Positions 26,114 through 33,859 of a stretch of 64,000 bases of DNA are shown here, in pieces. The position numbers and the translations under genes were made by a program. How positions within the stretch are numbered: the first letter of the stretch is position 1; each line of letters begins with the position of its first letter. The stretch is from positions 62,001 to 126,000 of the forward strand of contig NZ_JANFMV010000005.1 in the NCBI RefSeq assembly GCF_024385575.1. The letters are read 5' to 3'. This stretch comes from Rhizobium sp. NRK18. GTDB taxonomy: Bacteria > Pseudomonadota > Alphaproteobacteria > Rhizobiales > Rhizobiaceae. A model generated the notes under the pieces. It had not been told where the DNA came from. It saw only the letters and a program-made list of their open reading frames with translations, and did not search any database.

Positions 26114-27481
26114 ATGTTGACCAACGACCAGCTCGACAAGTGGGATCGCGAGAACTTCTTCCATCCCTCCACGCACCTTGCCCAGCATGCCCGCGGCGAA
26201 AGCCCGAACCGCATCGTCACCGGCGGCTCCGGCGTCTACATCGAGGACCGCGACGGCAACAAGCTGCTCGACGCCTTTGCCGGCCTCTACTGCGTCAATG
26301 TCGGCTATGGCCGGACCGAAATCTCCGAGGCGATCGCCGCCCAGGCGAAGGAACTAGCCTATTACCACGCCTATGTCGGCCACGGCACGGAAGCCTCGAT
26401 CACGTTGGCCAAGATGGTCGTCGAGCGCGCGCCGAAGAACATGTCCAAGGTCTATTTCGGCCTCGGCGGTTCGGACGCCAATGAAACCAACATCAAGCTT
26501 GTCTGGTACTACAACAACATTCTCGGCCGTCCGGAAAAGAAGAAGATCATCTCCCGCTGGCGCGGCTATCACGGCTCCGGCCTGATGACCGGCTCGTTGA
26601 CCGGCCTCGAGCTCTTCCACAAGAAGTTCGACCTGCCGCTCGCCAATGTGCTGCACACCGAGGCGCCCTATTATTATCGCCGTCCGGACCTCTCGATGAG
26701 CGAAGCCGACTTCGTCGCCCATTGCGTTTCCGAGCTGGAAGCCCTGATCGACCGTGAAGGCGCCGACACGATCGCCGCCTTCATCGGCGAGCCGGCGCTT
26801 GGCACCGGCGGCCTCGTTCCGCCGCCGGCAGGCTACTGGCCGGCGATCCAGAAGGTTCTGAAGAAGTACGACATCCTGCTGATCGCCGACGAAGTGGTCA
26901 CCGGTTTCGGCCGCCTCGGCACCATGTTCGGCTCTGACCATTACGGCATGGAATCCGACATCATCACCATCGCCAAGGGTCTGACCTCGGCCTATGCGCC
27001 GCTCTCCGGCTCGATTATCTCGGACAAGGTGTGGAAGGTGCTGGAAGACGGCACCGACGAATTCGGCCCGATCGGCCATGGCTGGACCTATTCGGCCCAT
27101 CCGATCGGCGCTGCCGCCGGCGTCGCCAACCTGCAGCTGATCGACAAGCTCGGCCTCGTCGATAATGCCGGCAAGACAGGCGCCTACTTCAAGAAGGCTC
27201 TGAAGGATGCGCTCGGCGACCACGCCAATGTCGGTGACATCCGCGGCGAAGGCTTGCTCTGCGCGGTCGAGTTCGTCGAGGACAAGGCCGACCGCAAGTT
27301 CTTCGATCCGGGCAAGAAGATCGGCTATCAGCTCGCCGGCGCGCTCCTGAAGCAGGGCGTCATCGGCCGCGCCATGCCGCAGGGCGACATCATCGGCTTT
27401 GCGCCGCCGCTCTGCCTGACGGAAGCGGAAGCCGACAAGATTGCCGCCGCCGCCAAGGCTGCCGTGGCAGAGGTTCTCTAA
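26114..27481 (+). CDS. class III aminotransferase, probable diaminobutyrate transaminase of ectoine degradation (DoeD-like)
   Basis: This 455-residue PLP enzyme of the omega-aminotransferase fold has FGLGGSDANETNIKL for the phosphate site, RGYHGSG, the LIADEVVTGFGRLG aspartate motif and the PLP lysine in TIAKGLTSAYAPLSG. In context it would move the 4-amino group of 2,4-diaminobutyrate to give aspartate-semialdehyde for the preceding dehydrogenase. GABA, beta-alanine or putrescine transaminase activity is possible from sequence alone. GAAAGGA lies before the ATG at 26114, 27 bases after the dehydrogenase stop. A strong terminator follows. Confidence 0.88.
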   Translation: MLTNDQLDKWDRENFFHPSTHLAQHARGESPNRIVTGGSGVYIEDRDGNKLLDAFAGLYCVNVGYGRTEISEAIAAQAKELAYYHAYVGHGTEASITLAKMVVERAPKNMSKVYFGLGGSDANETNIKLVWYYNNILGRPEKKKIISRWRGYHGSGLMTGSLTGLELFHKKFDLPLANVLHTEAPYYYRRPDLSMSEADFVAHCVSELEALIDREGADTIAAFIGEPALGTGGLVPPPAGYWPAIQKVLKKYDILLIADEVVTGFGRLGTMFGSDHYGMESDIITIAKGLTSAYAPLSGSIISDKVWKVLEDGTDEFGPIGHGWTYSAHPIGAAAGVANLQLIDKLGLVDNAGKTGAYFKKALKDALGDHANVGDIRGEGLLCAVEFVEDKADRKFFDPGKKIGYQLAGALLKQGVIGRAMPQGDIIGFAPPLCLTEAEADKIAAAAKAAVAEVL

Positions 27482-27492
27482 CGCGATAATGC

Positions 27493-27523
27493 AGGGCCGG
27501 CGCGATGTGTGCCGGCCCTTTTT
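27493..27523 (+). terminator. Rho-independent terminator closing the eutB-aminotransferase operon
   Basis: A perfect 9-base-pair stem (AGGGCCGGC at 27493-27501 with 27511-27519), a 9-base loop and a five-T run lie just after the aminotransferase stop, before the end of convergent hipA. Confidence 0.9.
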
Positions 27524-28755
27524 CATGCCTGCCTGAGAATGCGTCCGCAGCGCTTCTTGACCTCGTGCACGATGCGCTCCAGCACCCGGCTCGGATCGCC
27601 CGCGGCTGCCGACATGTCCGCCGCGACCGCCTCGCAATTGCTTTCGACCAACGCCGCCAATTCCTTGACCCGGCGGACGGTTGATGCGCCGCTGAGCCCG
27701 ACCTCTTCCGCAAAATTCCGCCAGTCCGTTCCATTGAGCTCGGCCGCTGCAAACCGGCCGGCAATGCCCTGCGGCAGGCTCTGGTCGACATTCGGATAGA
27801 TCGCCGCGCACATCAGATCGTAGAGCGGCGCCATTTTCGCCGTGCCGCCGGCGCCGATCAGCACCGAATAGTTCTTGGCGTGCGAATCCGAGTTGCAGAT
27901 CAGCACGTTGAAGATCACGCCATCCAGAAGTGCCGATCGCTCCGCCGGCGATACGAGCCGGCTGACCGCATCGAACATCGTCTTCAACGTCACGCCCGGA
28001 CCGGCCGAGGCGCGTTCGTATTTCTGGACCGGAAAGCGGCTGGTCAACTGGCAGAGATCTTCCTGGTGCAGCCGGCGGATCTGGCCCTCACCATCCCGAA
28101 AACGGTCATAGCGCTCGACCAGCAGATAGCGCCGGCTGCCGGCCCGGCCGATAGTCGCTCCGGCCGCTTCCAGACCGCAGGCTCTGGCAAGCGCCAGACA
28201 GAAGGCCTCGTTTTCGACGCTGCCGGCCAGACGCTCGGCATCCGGCTTGAGGATATGCGTCGACGGGGTGCCGTCGACCGGGATCGACACCGCGCCCTTG
28301 TCATCCACGAAAACCGGCAGCTTCTCCTGCACGCCGGCAAGCGACATGGACACGCCGCGTTCGCCGACCAGGAACGGCCTCGCCGGCAGTTCGTCGAGGA
28401 TGCGCTCGAGTGCCGGCCCATCTGGAACCGGTTGGAGATGAAGGCCCGTCTTGCGCGGCTCGCCGATCGACAATGCGCCGGCGGTATCGCGTCCGATATG
28501 GCGCAACAGGCCGACGATATCCTGCGGCGACACCTTCAGGCGCTGGCCGATTTCGGCGAGATGCGTTTCCGGCAAGAGGTTGGCAAGCCAGGGCAGCAGG
28601 GCATCGGCGCCGACGGAACCGGTTCGAAGCGGCATGGCAAGGGAGATCGGGAATGCCGAGCGGCGCGCTTCCCACGACGGATCATAGGTGAGCCGCCACT
28701 CGCCTTCGAACGCCATCGTCGCAACGGGAAACGTCTCGTAGAAGATCGGGATCAT
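27523..28755 (-). CDS. hipA: HipA-type serine/threonine kinase toxin
   Basis: This 410-residue kinase has an N-terminal HipA subdomain (residues ~5-100) and a C-terminal kinase core. Visible motifs are SLAGVQEKLPV (139-148) near the ATP loop, catalytic Asp290 in ICNSDSHAKNYSVL, and the metal-binding Asp313 in PLYDLM, so it looks catalytically intact. E. coli HipA phosphorylates glutamyl-tRNA synthetase and induces dormancy; related kinases have other targets. It overlaps hipB by four bases (ATGA), the usual antitoxin-first order. The last T of the convergent terminator touches its stop codon. Target and phenotype here are unknown. Confidence 0.93.
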   Translation of the reverse strand: MIPIFYETFPVATMAFEGEWRLTYDPSWEARRSAFPISLAMPLRTGSVGADALLPWLANLLPETHLAEIGQRLKVSPQDIVGLLRHIGRDTAGALSIGEPRKTGLHLQPVPDGPALERILDELPARPFLVGERGVSMSLAGVQEKLPVFVDDKGAVSIPVDGTPSTHILKPDAERLAGSVENEAFCLALARACGLEAAGATIGRAGSRRYLLVERYDRFRDGEGQIRRLHQEDLCQLTSRFPVQKYERASAGPGVTLKTMFDAVSRLVSPAERSALLDGVIFNVLICNSDSHAKNYSVLIGAGGTAKMAPLYDLMCAAIYPNVDQSLPQGIAGRFAAAELNGTDWRNFAEEVGLSGASTVRRVKELAALVESNCEAVAADMSAAAGDPSRVLERIVHEVKKRCGRILRQA

Positions 28756-29024
28756 CGCCCGTCACCGAAGGTCGGCAGGAAATCGAGGTCGTCGTCGGTT
28801 TCGGCAGGAGCAGGGGAGGCCGACTTCAGGTCACCGATCTCGATGCCGACGGTGCGGGCGACGATCAGTGCCTTTTCCAGCTGGCAACTCGGCTTGCCGC
28901 CTTCCAGTTCGACGATGAAGCGCTCGCCCGTGCCGGATCGACCGGCGAGTTCGGCTTGCGTCCAGCCGAGTGCCTTGCGCCGGTCCCTGATCAGCGCTCC
29001 GAAATCACGTGCCGTGCGGATCAT
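28752..29024 (-). CDS. hipB: HipB-type antitoxin (XRE helix-turn-helix)
   Basis: This 90-residue protein has an N-terminal HTH_3 fold (RDRRKALGWTQAELAGRSGTGERFIVELEGGK) and a short acidic tail (ETDDDLDFLPTFGDGR) that may dock on HipA. It should neutralise HipA and repress the operon. GGAGA lies 7 bases before the ATG. Three evenly spaced palindromic sites lie upstream (29046-29137), as expected for HipB autoregulation. Confidence 0.93.
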   Translation of the reverse strand: MIRTARDFGALIRDRRKALGWTQAELAGRSGTGERFIVELEGGKPSCQLEKALIVARTVGIEIGDLKSASPAPAETDDDLDFLPTFGDGR

Positions 29025-29045
29025 CTTCAGTCTCCATCGTTCGGC

Positions 29046-29137
29046 TTACCGTACAGGAAGATTCTGTTTCGATCAATGACGTACTTACCGATCGGGAATT
29101 TTCGAGTCAAAACGGAAAAAACCTTCCCGATCAGGAA
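29046..29137. promoter_or_regulatory. three phased HipB operator candidates
   Basis: Three near-identical 14-base palindromes occur: TTACCGTACAGGAA (29046-29059), TTACCGATCGGGAA (29085-29098) and TTCCCGATCAGGAA (29124-29137). Their starts are exactly 39 bases apart twice. The consensus TT(A/C)CCG(AT or TA)C(A/G)GGAA resembles in layout the E. coli hip operator TATCC-N8-GGATA. Two weak minus-strand -35-like boxes (TTGACT, 29110-29105; TTGATC, 29076-29071) lie between the sites, so bound HipB would cover the promoter. Confidence 0.8.
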
Positions 29138-29224
29138 GCATGACCGCAAAACTACACGCGATTGCAATTCCGGCCTCCACCGCCGATAGTCGTTGGCGAT
29201 TCGAGCGGGGGCCGGGCATCAATC

Positions 29225-31141
29225 GTGGAAGAGCATCTGAAAGCGGCGGAGATCGCCTTTCAGCGGGGAGATTATCCGGCCGCGCTCGCCATGCTTTCAC
29301 CGCTCCTCGACGCCCTGCGGACCGCCCAGCCGCTTCTCCTCACCGCCAGGGCGCTCATGGAGCTGGACATGCACGGCGAGGCCGCCTCGGCCTTCGAGCG
29401 GGCCGCCGAACTGGAGCCGTCCGCCGCCAATGTCCTCTTGGGCAAGGCCGCCGCCTGCCATCTGCGGGCGGGCGAAAAAGACAGCGCCGTGGCTCTCGCC
29501 ATCAGGGTGATGAAACAGGACAACCGCAATGTCGACGCCGCCTTCGTGCTGGCGAGCGTCTTTTCCGAGACCGGCGACATGTCGATTGTCGATCTGGTCA
29601 AAAACACGCTGGTCATCAGCGACGAGCCGGAGCATCTGGAGCTTGCCGCCCGGCTGATCGGCGACGATTTCCGCAATCAGAACAATATAACGCTCCACGC
29701 CAAGCTGCGCCGACTGAGGCCGGATGATCAGGCAATTCGCTTCCGCTTGCTCGATCTCGCCCGCATCTATTGCGATTACGATATCCTCGACGCCGAAAAT
29801 GCTGCGCTTGCCGAAGACATCGGGCAGGGGAGGGAAGAGCTGCTGCGCTGGGAGACACCGCTTTCCAATCTCAGCTGGTGCGGCGATGGGCGGCTGAACC
29901 GGATTCCCGAAAACGTCTTCGGACTGGAGCCCGCACCGCCCGGACAGGCAGAGAGACGGCGCGCCTTCTTCGCGAAGACGCATCATTGGGGCAAGCGGAT
30001 CCGCATCGGCTATCTGTCGTCCGATTTCTGGCCCGGCCATGCGACGATGAAGCTCCTGTCGCGCGTCCTGCAACTTCATGACCGGACGGCGTTCGACGTC
30101 ACGCTGTTCTGCCATACGCCGGCGGAGTTTGTGACGCCCGAGGCCGAAGCGATGCGCCAAAGCTGGGGCAGGATCGTGCCGGTTGGCGGGCTCGATGACG
30201 CTGCCACCGCGCAGCGGATCCGAGAGCACGGCATCGACATCCTCATCGATCTGAAGGGGCACACCGGGGGCGGCCGCTCGGTCGTGCTCAACCACATGGC
30301 GGCACCGGTGCAGGCCGGCTGGCTTGGCTTTCCGGGCAGCCTTTCCCATGTCGACTGCGATTATGTGATCGGCGACACCTCCGTGCTTCCGGAAAGCTCC
30401 AGGCCGCAGTACCACGAGAAATTCTGCCGCCTGCCGGACAGCTACCAGCCGAACGACCCCGTCGCCCGACCGCTGCCGGCGCCACAGACGCGGGCGCAAT
30501 GGGGACTTCCCGAGGGTCGCTTCATCTTCGCCTCCTTCAACGCGACGAAGAAGATCACGCCGGAAACGCTGGCGCTCTGGGCCAGCATCCTGCGTGACGT
30601 GCCGAGCTCGATCCTCTGGCTGCTCTGCGACCACCCGCTGGCGCAGGAAAATATCCTGAAGCGGCTCGCGGCGCTGGGAGTGACCTCCGATCGCGTCGTC
30701 TTCGCCAGGCGCGCCGATTACGCCTCCCACATCTCGCGTCTGGCGCTGGCCGATCTGGCGCTCGACAGCTTCCCCTATAACGGTCACACCACGACGTCGG
30801 AAAAGCTCTGGGCCGGCCTGCCGGTCATCACGAAGCGCGGCAGCAATTTCGCATCCCGCGTTTCCGAAAGCCTGCTATTGGCCGTCGGCCTCGTCGACCT
30901 CGTGGCCGACGACGAGGAGGGCTTCCGTCAATTGGCAATCGGCCTCGCCACCGATCCCGCCCGGCTGGCCGCCATCCGCGACAGGCTTGCTGCTGCCCGG
31001 GCGACCGCACCGCTCTTCGATGCCGAACGCTTCTGCCGGCATCTCGAAAGCGCCTACCGGTCGATGGCCGGCACCGCCCGGCGTGGCGAGCCGCCGACGC
31101 ATTTCGACGTCATGCCGCCAAGCCCGACAGCCGTGCGATAA
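29225..31141 (+). CDS. TPR / O-GlcNAc transferase-like glycosyltransferase (SPINDLY, GT41)
   Basis: This protein of about 638 residues has an N-terminal helical-repeat region of TPR type (residues ~1-190; EIAFQRGDYPAALAML, SAFERAAELEPSAAN) and a C-terminal GT41 catalytic region. Marks of the latter are IRIGYLSSDFWPGHATMKLL, DLKGHTGGGRSVVLNHMAAPVQAGWLGFPGS, FIFASFNATKKITPETLALWASIL and LALDSFPYNGHTTTSEKLWAGLPV. It would transfer GlcNAc or another sugar to Ser/Thr of a protein, or act in polysaccharide synthesis. The start is uncertain: GTG at 29225 is chosen; an in-frame TTG at 29162 would add 21 residues. It is divergent from hipBA and shares its upstream region. Confidence 0.85.
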   Translation: MEEHLKAAEIAFQRGDYPAALAMLSPLLDALRTAQPLLLTARALMELDMHGEAASAFERAAELEPSAANVLLGKAAACHLRAGEKDSAVALAIRVMKQDNRNVDAAFVLASVFSETGDMSIVDLVKNTLVISDEPEHLELAARLIGDDFRNQNNITLHAKLRRLRPDDQAIRFRLLDLARIYCDYDILDAENAALAEDIGQGREELLRWETPLSNLSWCGDGRLNRIPENVFGLEPAPPGQAERRRAFFAKTHHWGKRIRIGYLSSDFWPGHATMKLLSRVLQLHDRTAFDVTLFCHTPAEFVTPEAEAMRQSWGRIVPVGGLDDAATAQRIREHGIDILIDLKGHTGGGRSVVLNHMAAPVQAGWLGFPGSLSHVDCDYVIGDTSVLPESSRPQYHEKFCRLPDSYQPNDPVARPLPAPQTRAQWGLPEGRFIFASFNATKKITPETLALWASILRDVPSSILWLLCDHPLAQENILKRLAALGVTSDRVVFARRADYASHISRLALADLALDSFPYNGHTTTSEKLWAGLPVITKRGSNFASRVSESLLLAVGLVDLVADDEEGFRQLAIGLATDPARLAAIRDRLAAARATAPLFDAERFCRHLESAYRSMAGTARRGEPPTHFDVMPPSPTAVR

Positions 31142-31176
31142 TCCTCTCGATGAAAACGATTGCAATTGCTGCGATC

Positions 31177-31195
31177 TGTTATAAATTTCACAATA
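31177..31195. promoter_or_regulatory. AT-rich motif pair upstream of the DeoR gene, shared with the deoC promoter
   Basis: TGTTATA (31177-31183) and TTTCACAATA (31186-31195) lie about 60 bases before the DeoR start. Both recur in the deoC upstream region: TTTCACAATA at 33791-33800, and the complement TATAACA at 33814-33820. Shared operator elements for the DeoR protein are a reasonable inference, although spacing and order differ between the two places. Confidence 0.4.
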
Positions 31196-31253
31196 TCATT
31201 GCCACATCGCCGACATCGCTGTGTGAATTGTAACGACCATCGAGGAACCCGCC

Positions 31254-32003
31254 TTGGCCAATCGCAAGACCGAGCGCATCGAAACCCTGGCGGAGGCGCT
31301 GGCCGAACGGCGGGTGTTGCACGTCAAGGACGCGGCAGCACTGCTCGGGGTCTCCGAGATGACCGTCCGCCGCGACGTCGCAGACTATCCGCAGCGCTTC
31401 GCCTTTCTCGGCGGGCATGTGATGCCGGCCCCGGACGTCGAAGGGGAACAGCCCTACGAACTGGCGAGAGCCACGGATGCGCACGCCTCGGCGAAGCGGG
31501 CTGCCTGCCGCCACGCGGTGCGCCATATCCGTGACGGCGACACCGTCTTCCTCGACTGCGGCTCGACGCTGATCCACCTGATCGATCTCATTCCGGAAGA
31601 CATGAACCTGACAGTCGTCTGCTACGCGATGAATGTCGGCGAGCGGCTGGCGCGCAAGCCCAACGTCAAGATGATCATGCTCGGCGGCCTCTATCACCGC
31701 GAGACGGCATCCTTTTCCGGCAGTCCGGGACTGGAGGTGCTCGACCATCTGGGCATCAACATCGCCTTCCTGTCGGCCGCCGGCGTCGATTTCGGCCGCG
31801 GCGCCAGCTGCATGCATTTCCACGAAGTGCCGGTGAAGCAGAAGGTGATCGCGCTCGCGCAGCGGCGGTTCCTGGTAGCCGACAAGAGCAAGTTCGGCAT
31901 TCAGAAGCCGGCATTCTTTGCGGAGTTGCGTGCGTTCGATGCCCTGATCACCGAGAACGGCGAGACCGGAGCATCGCGAGGCCCTGCGGTCCGCAAGATC
32001 TAG
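31254..32003 (+). CDS. DeoR-family transcriptional regulator
   Basis: This 249-residue regulator has an N-terminal DeoR helix-turn-helix (LAERRVLHVKDAAALLGVSEMTVRRDV, residues ~15-45) and a C-terminal DeoRC sensor domain of phosphosugar-isomerase-like fold (DTVFLDCGSTLIHL, VVCYAMNVGERLARKP, KQKVIALAQRRFLVADKSKFG). The start is TTG at 31254 with AGGAA upstream. deoC and the ALDH16-type gene lie 1.9 kb away, so it probably senses deoxyribose-5-phosphate or a nucleoside product, as E. coli DeoR does. The alanine symporter gene between them is on the other strand. Confidence 0.88.
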   Translation: MANRKTERIETLAEALAERRVLHVKDAAALLGVSEMTVRRDVADYPQRFAFLGGHVMPAPDVEGEQPYELARATDAHASAKRAACRHAVRHIRDGDTVFLDCGSTLIHLIDLIPEDMNLTVVCYAMNVGERLARKPNVKMIMLGGLYHRETASFSGSPGLEVLDHLGINIAFLSAAGVDFGRGASCMHFHEVPVKQKVIALAQRRFLVADKSKFGIQKPAFFAELRAFDALITENGETGASRGPAVRKI

Positions 32004-32021
32004 AATCCGGTCATCGGAACG

Positions 32022-32050
32022 AAAAACCCGGCGCCTGAACAGCGCCGGGT
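32022..32050 (-). terminator. Terminator between the DeoR gene and the alanine symporter gene
   Basis: A perfect 9-base-pair stem (ACCCGGCGC at 32026-32034 with 32042-32050) and a 7-base loop are followed on the minus strand by a five-T run (plus-strand AAAAA at 32022-32026). It ends the minus-strand symporter transcript and may also serve the convergent DeoR gene. Confidence 0.82.
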
Positions 32051-32081
32051 CATTTGTTTCTCCGATACCCTTACCCGGTAA

Positions 32082-33515
32082 TCAGGCCTTGTTTTCCAGC
32101 GCGTCCGGCCATGCCGTCGGGTCGGTGTCGAGGTCCGGGAACTTCTTCGGATCGAAGACCGGCATCTTGACGCCCGCCTTCAGCTGCGCGCGGAAATCGT
32201 TGATCAGCCGGAGCGCCGTCGGGAACATCATGGTGATCGCCAGCAGGTTGACCACGGCCAGGATGCCCATCATCGGATCGGAGAAATCGAACACCGAGGT
32301 GGCACCCGGTGCCACCGAGCCGATGAAGACGATGGCAAGAACCGCGATGCGCAGCACATGCGGAGCGATCGGGTTCTTCGTCATGAAATTCAGCGCGTTC
32401 TCGCCGAGATAGTAGTTGTACATGATCGACGAGAACGAGAACAGGAAGATCGCCCCGGTCAGGAAGTACTGGGCCCAGCTGCCGACGTGATCGACGAGGC
32501 TCTGTTGGGTGAGGATGACGCCGTCCACGCCTTCCGCACCCGGCTGGTAGACGTCGCCGAGCAGGATGATGAAGGCCGTGCACGAGCAGACGATGATCGT
32601 GTCGATGAACACCGAGAAGCTCTGGGTGATGCCCTGGCTGACCGGATGACGGACATAGGCGGTCGCCGCAACGTTCGGCGCCGAACCGAGGCCGGCTTCG
32701 TTGGAGAACAGGCCACGGCGAAGTCCGTTGGAAATCGCAGCCCCCATGCCGCCGGCCACCGCCTCGCGGAAACCGAAGGCATTGGTGACGATATCCCAGA
32801 TGACGGCCGGGATGCCGGTGATGTTCAGAACCAGAACCAGAAGCGCCATGCCGATATAGCCGAAGGCCATGATCGGAATGATGACATCGGCGGCCTTGGC
32901 AATGCGCCGGATGCCGCCATACACGATGGCGCCGGTGGCAATGACGAGGAAGATGCCGGTGGCAAAGCGCGGAATGCCGAGACTGTCGGCCGCGGCACCC
33001 GCGACGGTGTTGCCCTGGAAGGCGTTGAAACCGATGGCAAAGGACGCAATCAGGCAGATCGCGTAGATGATGGCCAGCCAGCGATAATTGGGGCCCAGAC
33101 CATGGATGATCGCCTGCGCCGGGCCGCCGCGATAATCGCCTTCGTCCGTCGTGCGCTTGAAGACCTGCGCCAGCGTCGCCTCGATCAGCCCGGAACACAT
33201 GCCGACCAGGGCGATTGCCCACATCCAGAAGACGGCGCCGGGTCCGCCGGCGGTGATCGCCACCGCCACGCCGGCGATATTGCCGCCGCCGACACGTCCG
33301 CCGACCGAGACAAGCAAGGCCTCACGGGCGCTGATCTTCGTCGGATCGGCGTCCTCGTCGCCGCGCAGCACGCGGAACATGCGGGTGAAGAAGCGGAATT
33401 GCACGAAGCCGCTGGCGATCGTGAAAAACACGCCCAGAACGACGAGGAACGGAACGAGTGCCCAGCCCCATGTCAGGTCGTTGATGACGGTGAAAATGGC
33501 GTTGAAGAAATCCAT
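32082..33515 (-). CDS. sodium:alanine symporter family protein (AGCS)
   Basis: This 477-residue inner-membrane carrier has about ten or eleven membrane segments. GGRVGGGNIAGVAVAITAGGPGAVFWMW and GLFSNEAGLGSAPNVAATA are AGCS signatures. It would import alanine or glycine with Na+. The ATG at 33515 has AGGGGA about 9 bases upstream; an earlier in-frame start adds ten residues without support. It is not obviously related to the deoxyribose genes on either side. Confidence 0.9.
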   Translation of the reverse strand: MDFFNAIFTVINDLTWGWALVPFLVVLGVFFTIASGFVQFRFFTRMFRVLRGDEDADPTKISAREALLVSVGGRVGGGNIAGVAVAITAGGPGAVFWMWAIALVGMCSGLIEATLAQVFKRTTDEGDYRGGPAQAIIHGLGPNYRWLAIIYAICLIASFAIGFNAFQGNTVAGAAADSLGIPRFATGIFLVIATGAIVYGGIRRIAKAADVIIPIMAFGYIGMALLVLVLNITGIPAVIWDIVTNAFGFREAVAGGMGAAISNGLRRGLFSNEAGLGSAPNVAATAYVRHPVSQGITQSFSVFIDTIIVCSCTAFIILLGDVYQPGAEGVDGVILTQQSLVDHVGSWAQYFLTGAIFLFSFSSIMYNYYLGENALNFMTKNPIAPHVLRIAVLAIVFIGSVAPGATSVFDFSDPMMGILAVVNLLAITMMFPTALRLINDFRAQLKAGVKMPVFDPKKFPDLDTDPTAWPDALENKA

Positions 33516-33859
33516 ACGCGTGTCCCCTTGCAGCAAAATTCCCACGGACGCACGACGTTATCGCCGCGCGCTTCGCAACCCGGTTCAGATTTGGGATCCC
33601 TCATGCAAGCCGCCCGCAGGCAGAACGGACGCTTGCACCTCTTGGGTGACCGTAATTGCGAAATTGGCAATCGGCAAGAAGTAATGGACTTTGTTCAGAT
33701 ATTCGCACCATCGGCGGTTGATCCAACTCTCGCCGTCATCCGCATGAATGATGGCATTCTTCTCTTGACGGATTTCAAAAATGATGCGATTTTCACAATA
33801 ATTCTGATATAAATATAACAATTGCGCCATATGGACCGTAGCGCACAGGGAGAAACGAC
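33516..33859. other. Divergent intergenic region between the alanine symporter gene and deoC
   Basis: These 344 bases become A/T-rich towards deoC. The only feature I can support is the deoC promoter and shared DeoR-type motif at 33791-33820. No coding frame here looks real. Confidence 0.5.
33791..33820 (+). promoter_or_regulatory. deoC promoter with candidate DeoR elements
   Basis: A -35-like TTCACA (33792-33797) and -10-like TATAAC (33814-33819) are 16 bases apart, about 40 bases before the deoC start. TTTCACAATA (33791-33800) and TATAACA (33814-33820) also occur, the latter as its complement, upstream of the DeoR gene, so the operator and promoter would overlap. Confidence 0.5.

Noticed and set aside
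26354..27811. A 485-residue minus frame across the aminotransferase and hipA ends
   Set aside because: Crosses a strong terminator and two real genes in other frames.
29140..29727. A 195-residue frame starting with ATG before the OGT gene
   Set aside because: Different frame from the OGT protein; arginine-rich shadow translation. The OGT frame has the GT41 motifs.
32358..33812. A 484-residue plus-strand frame opposite the alanine symporter
   Set aside because: Antisense shadow of a conserved membrane protein.
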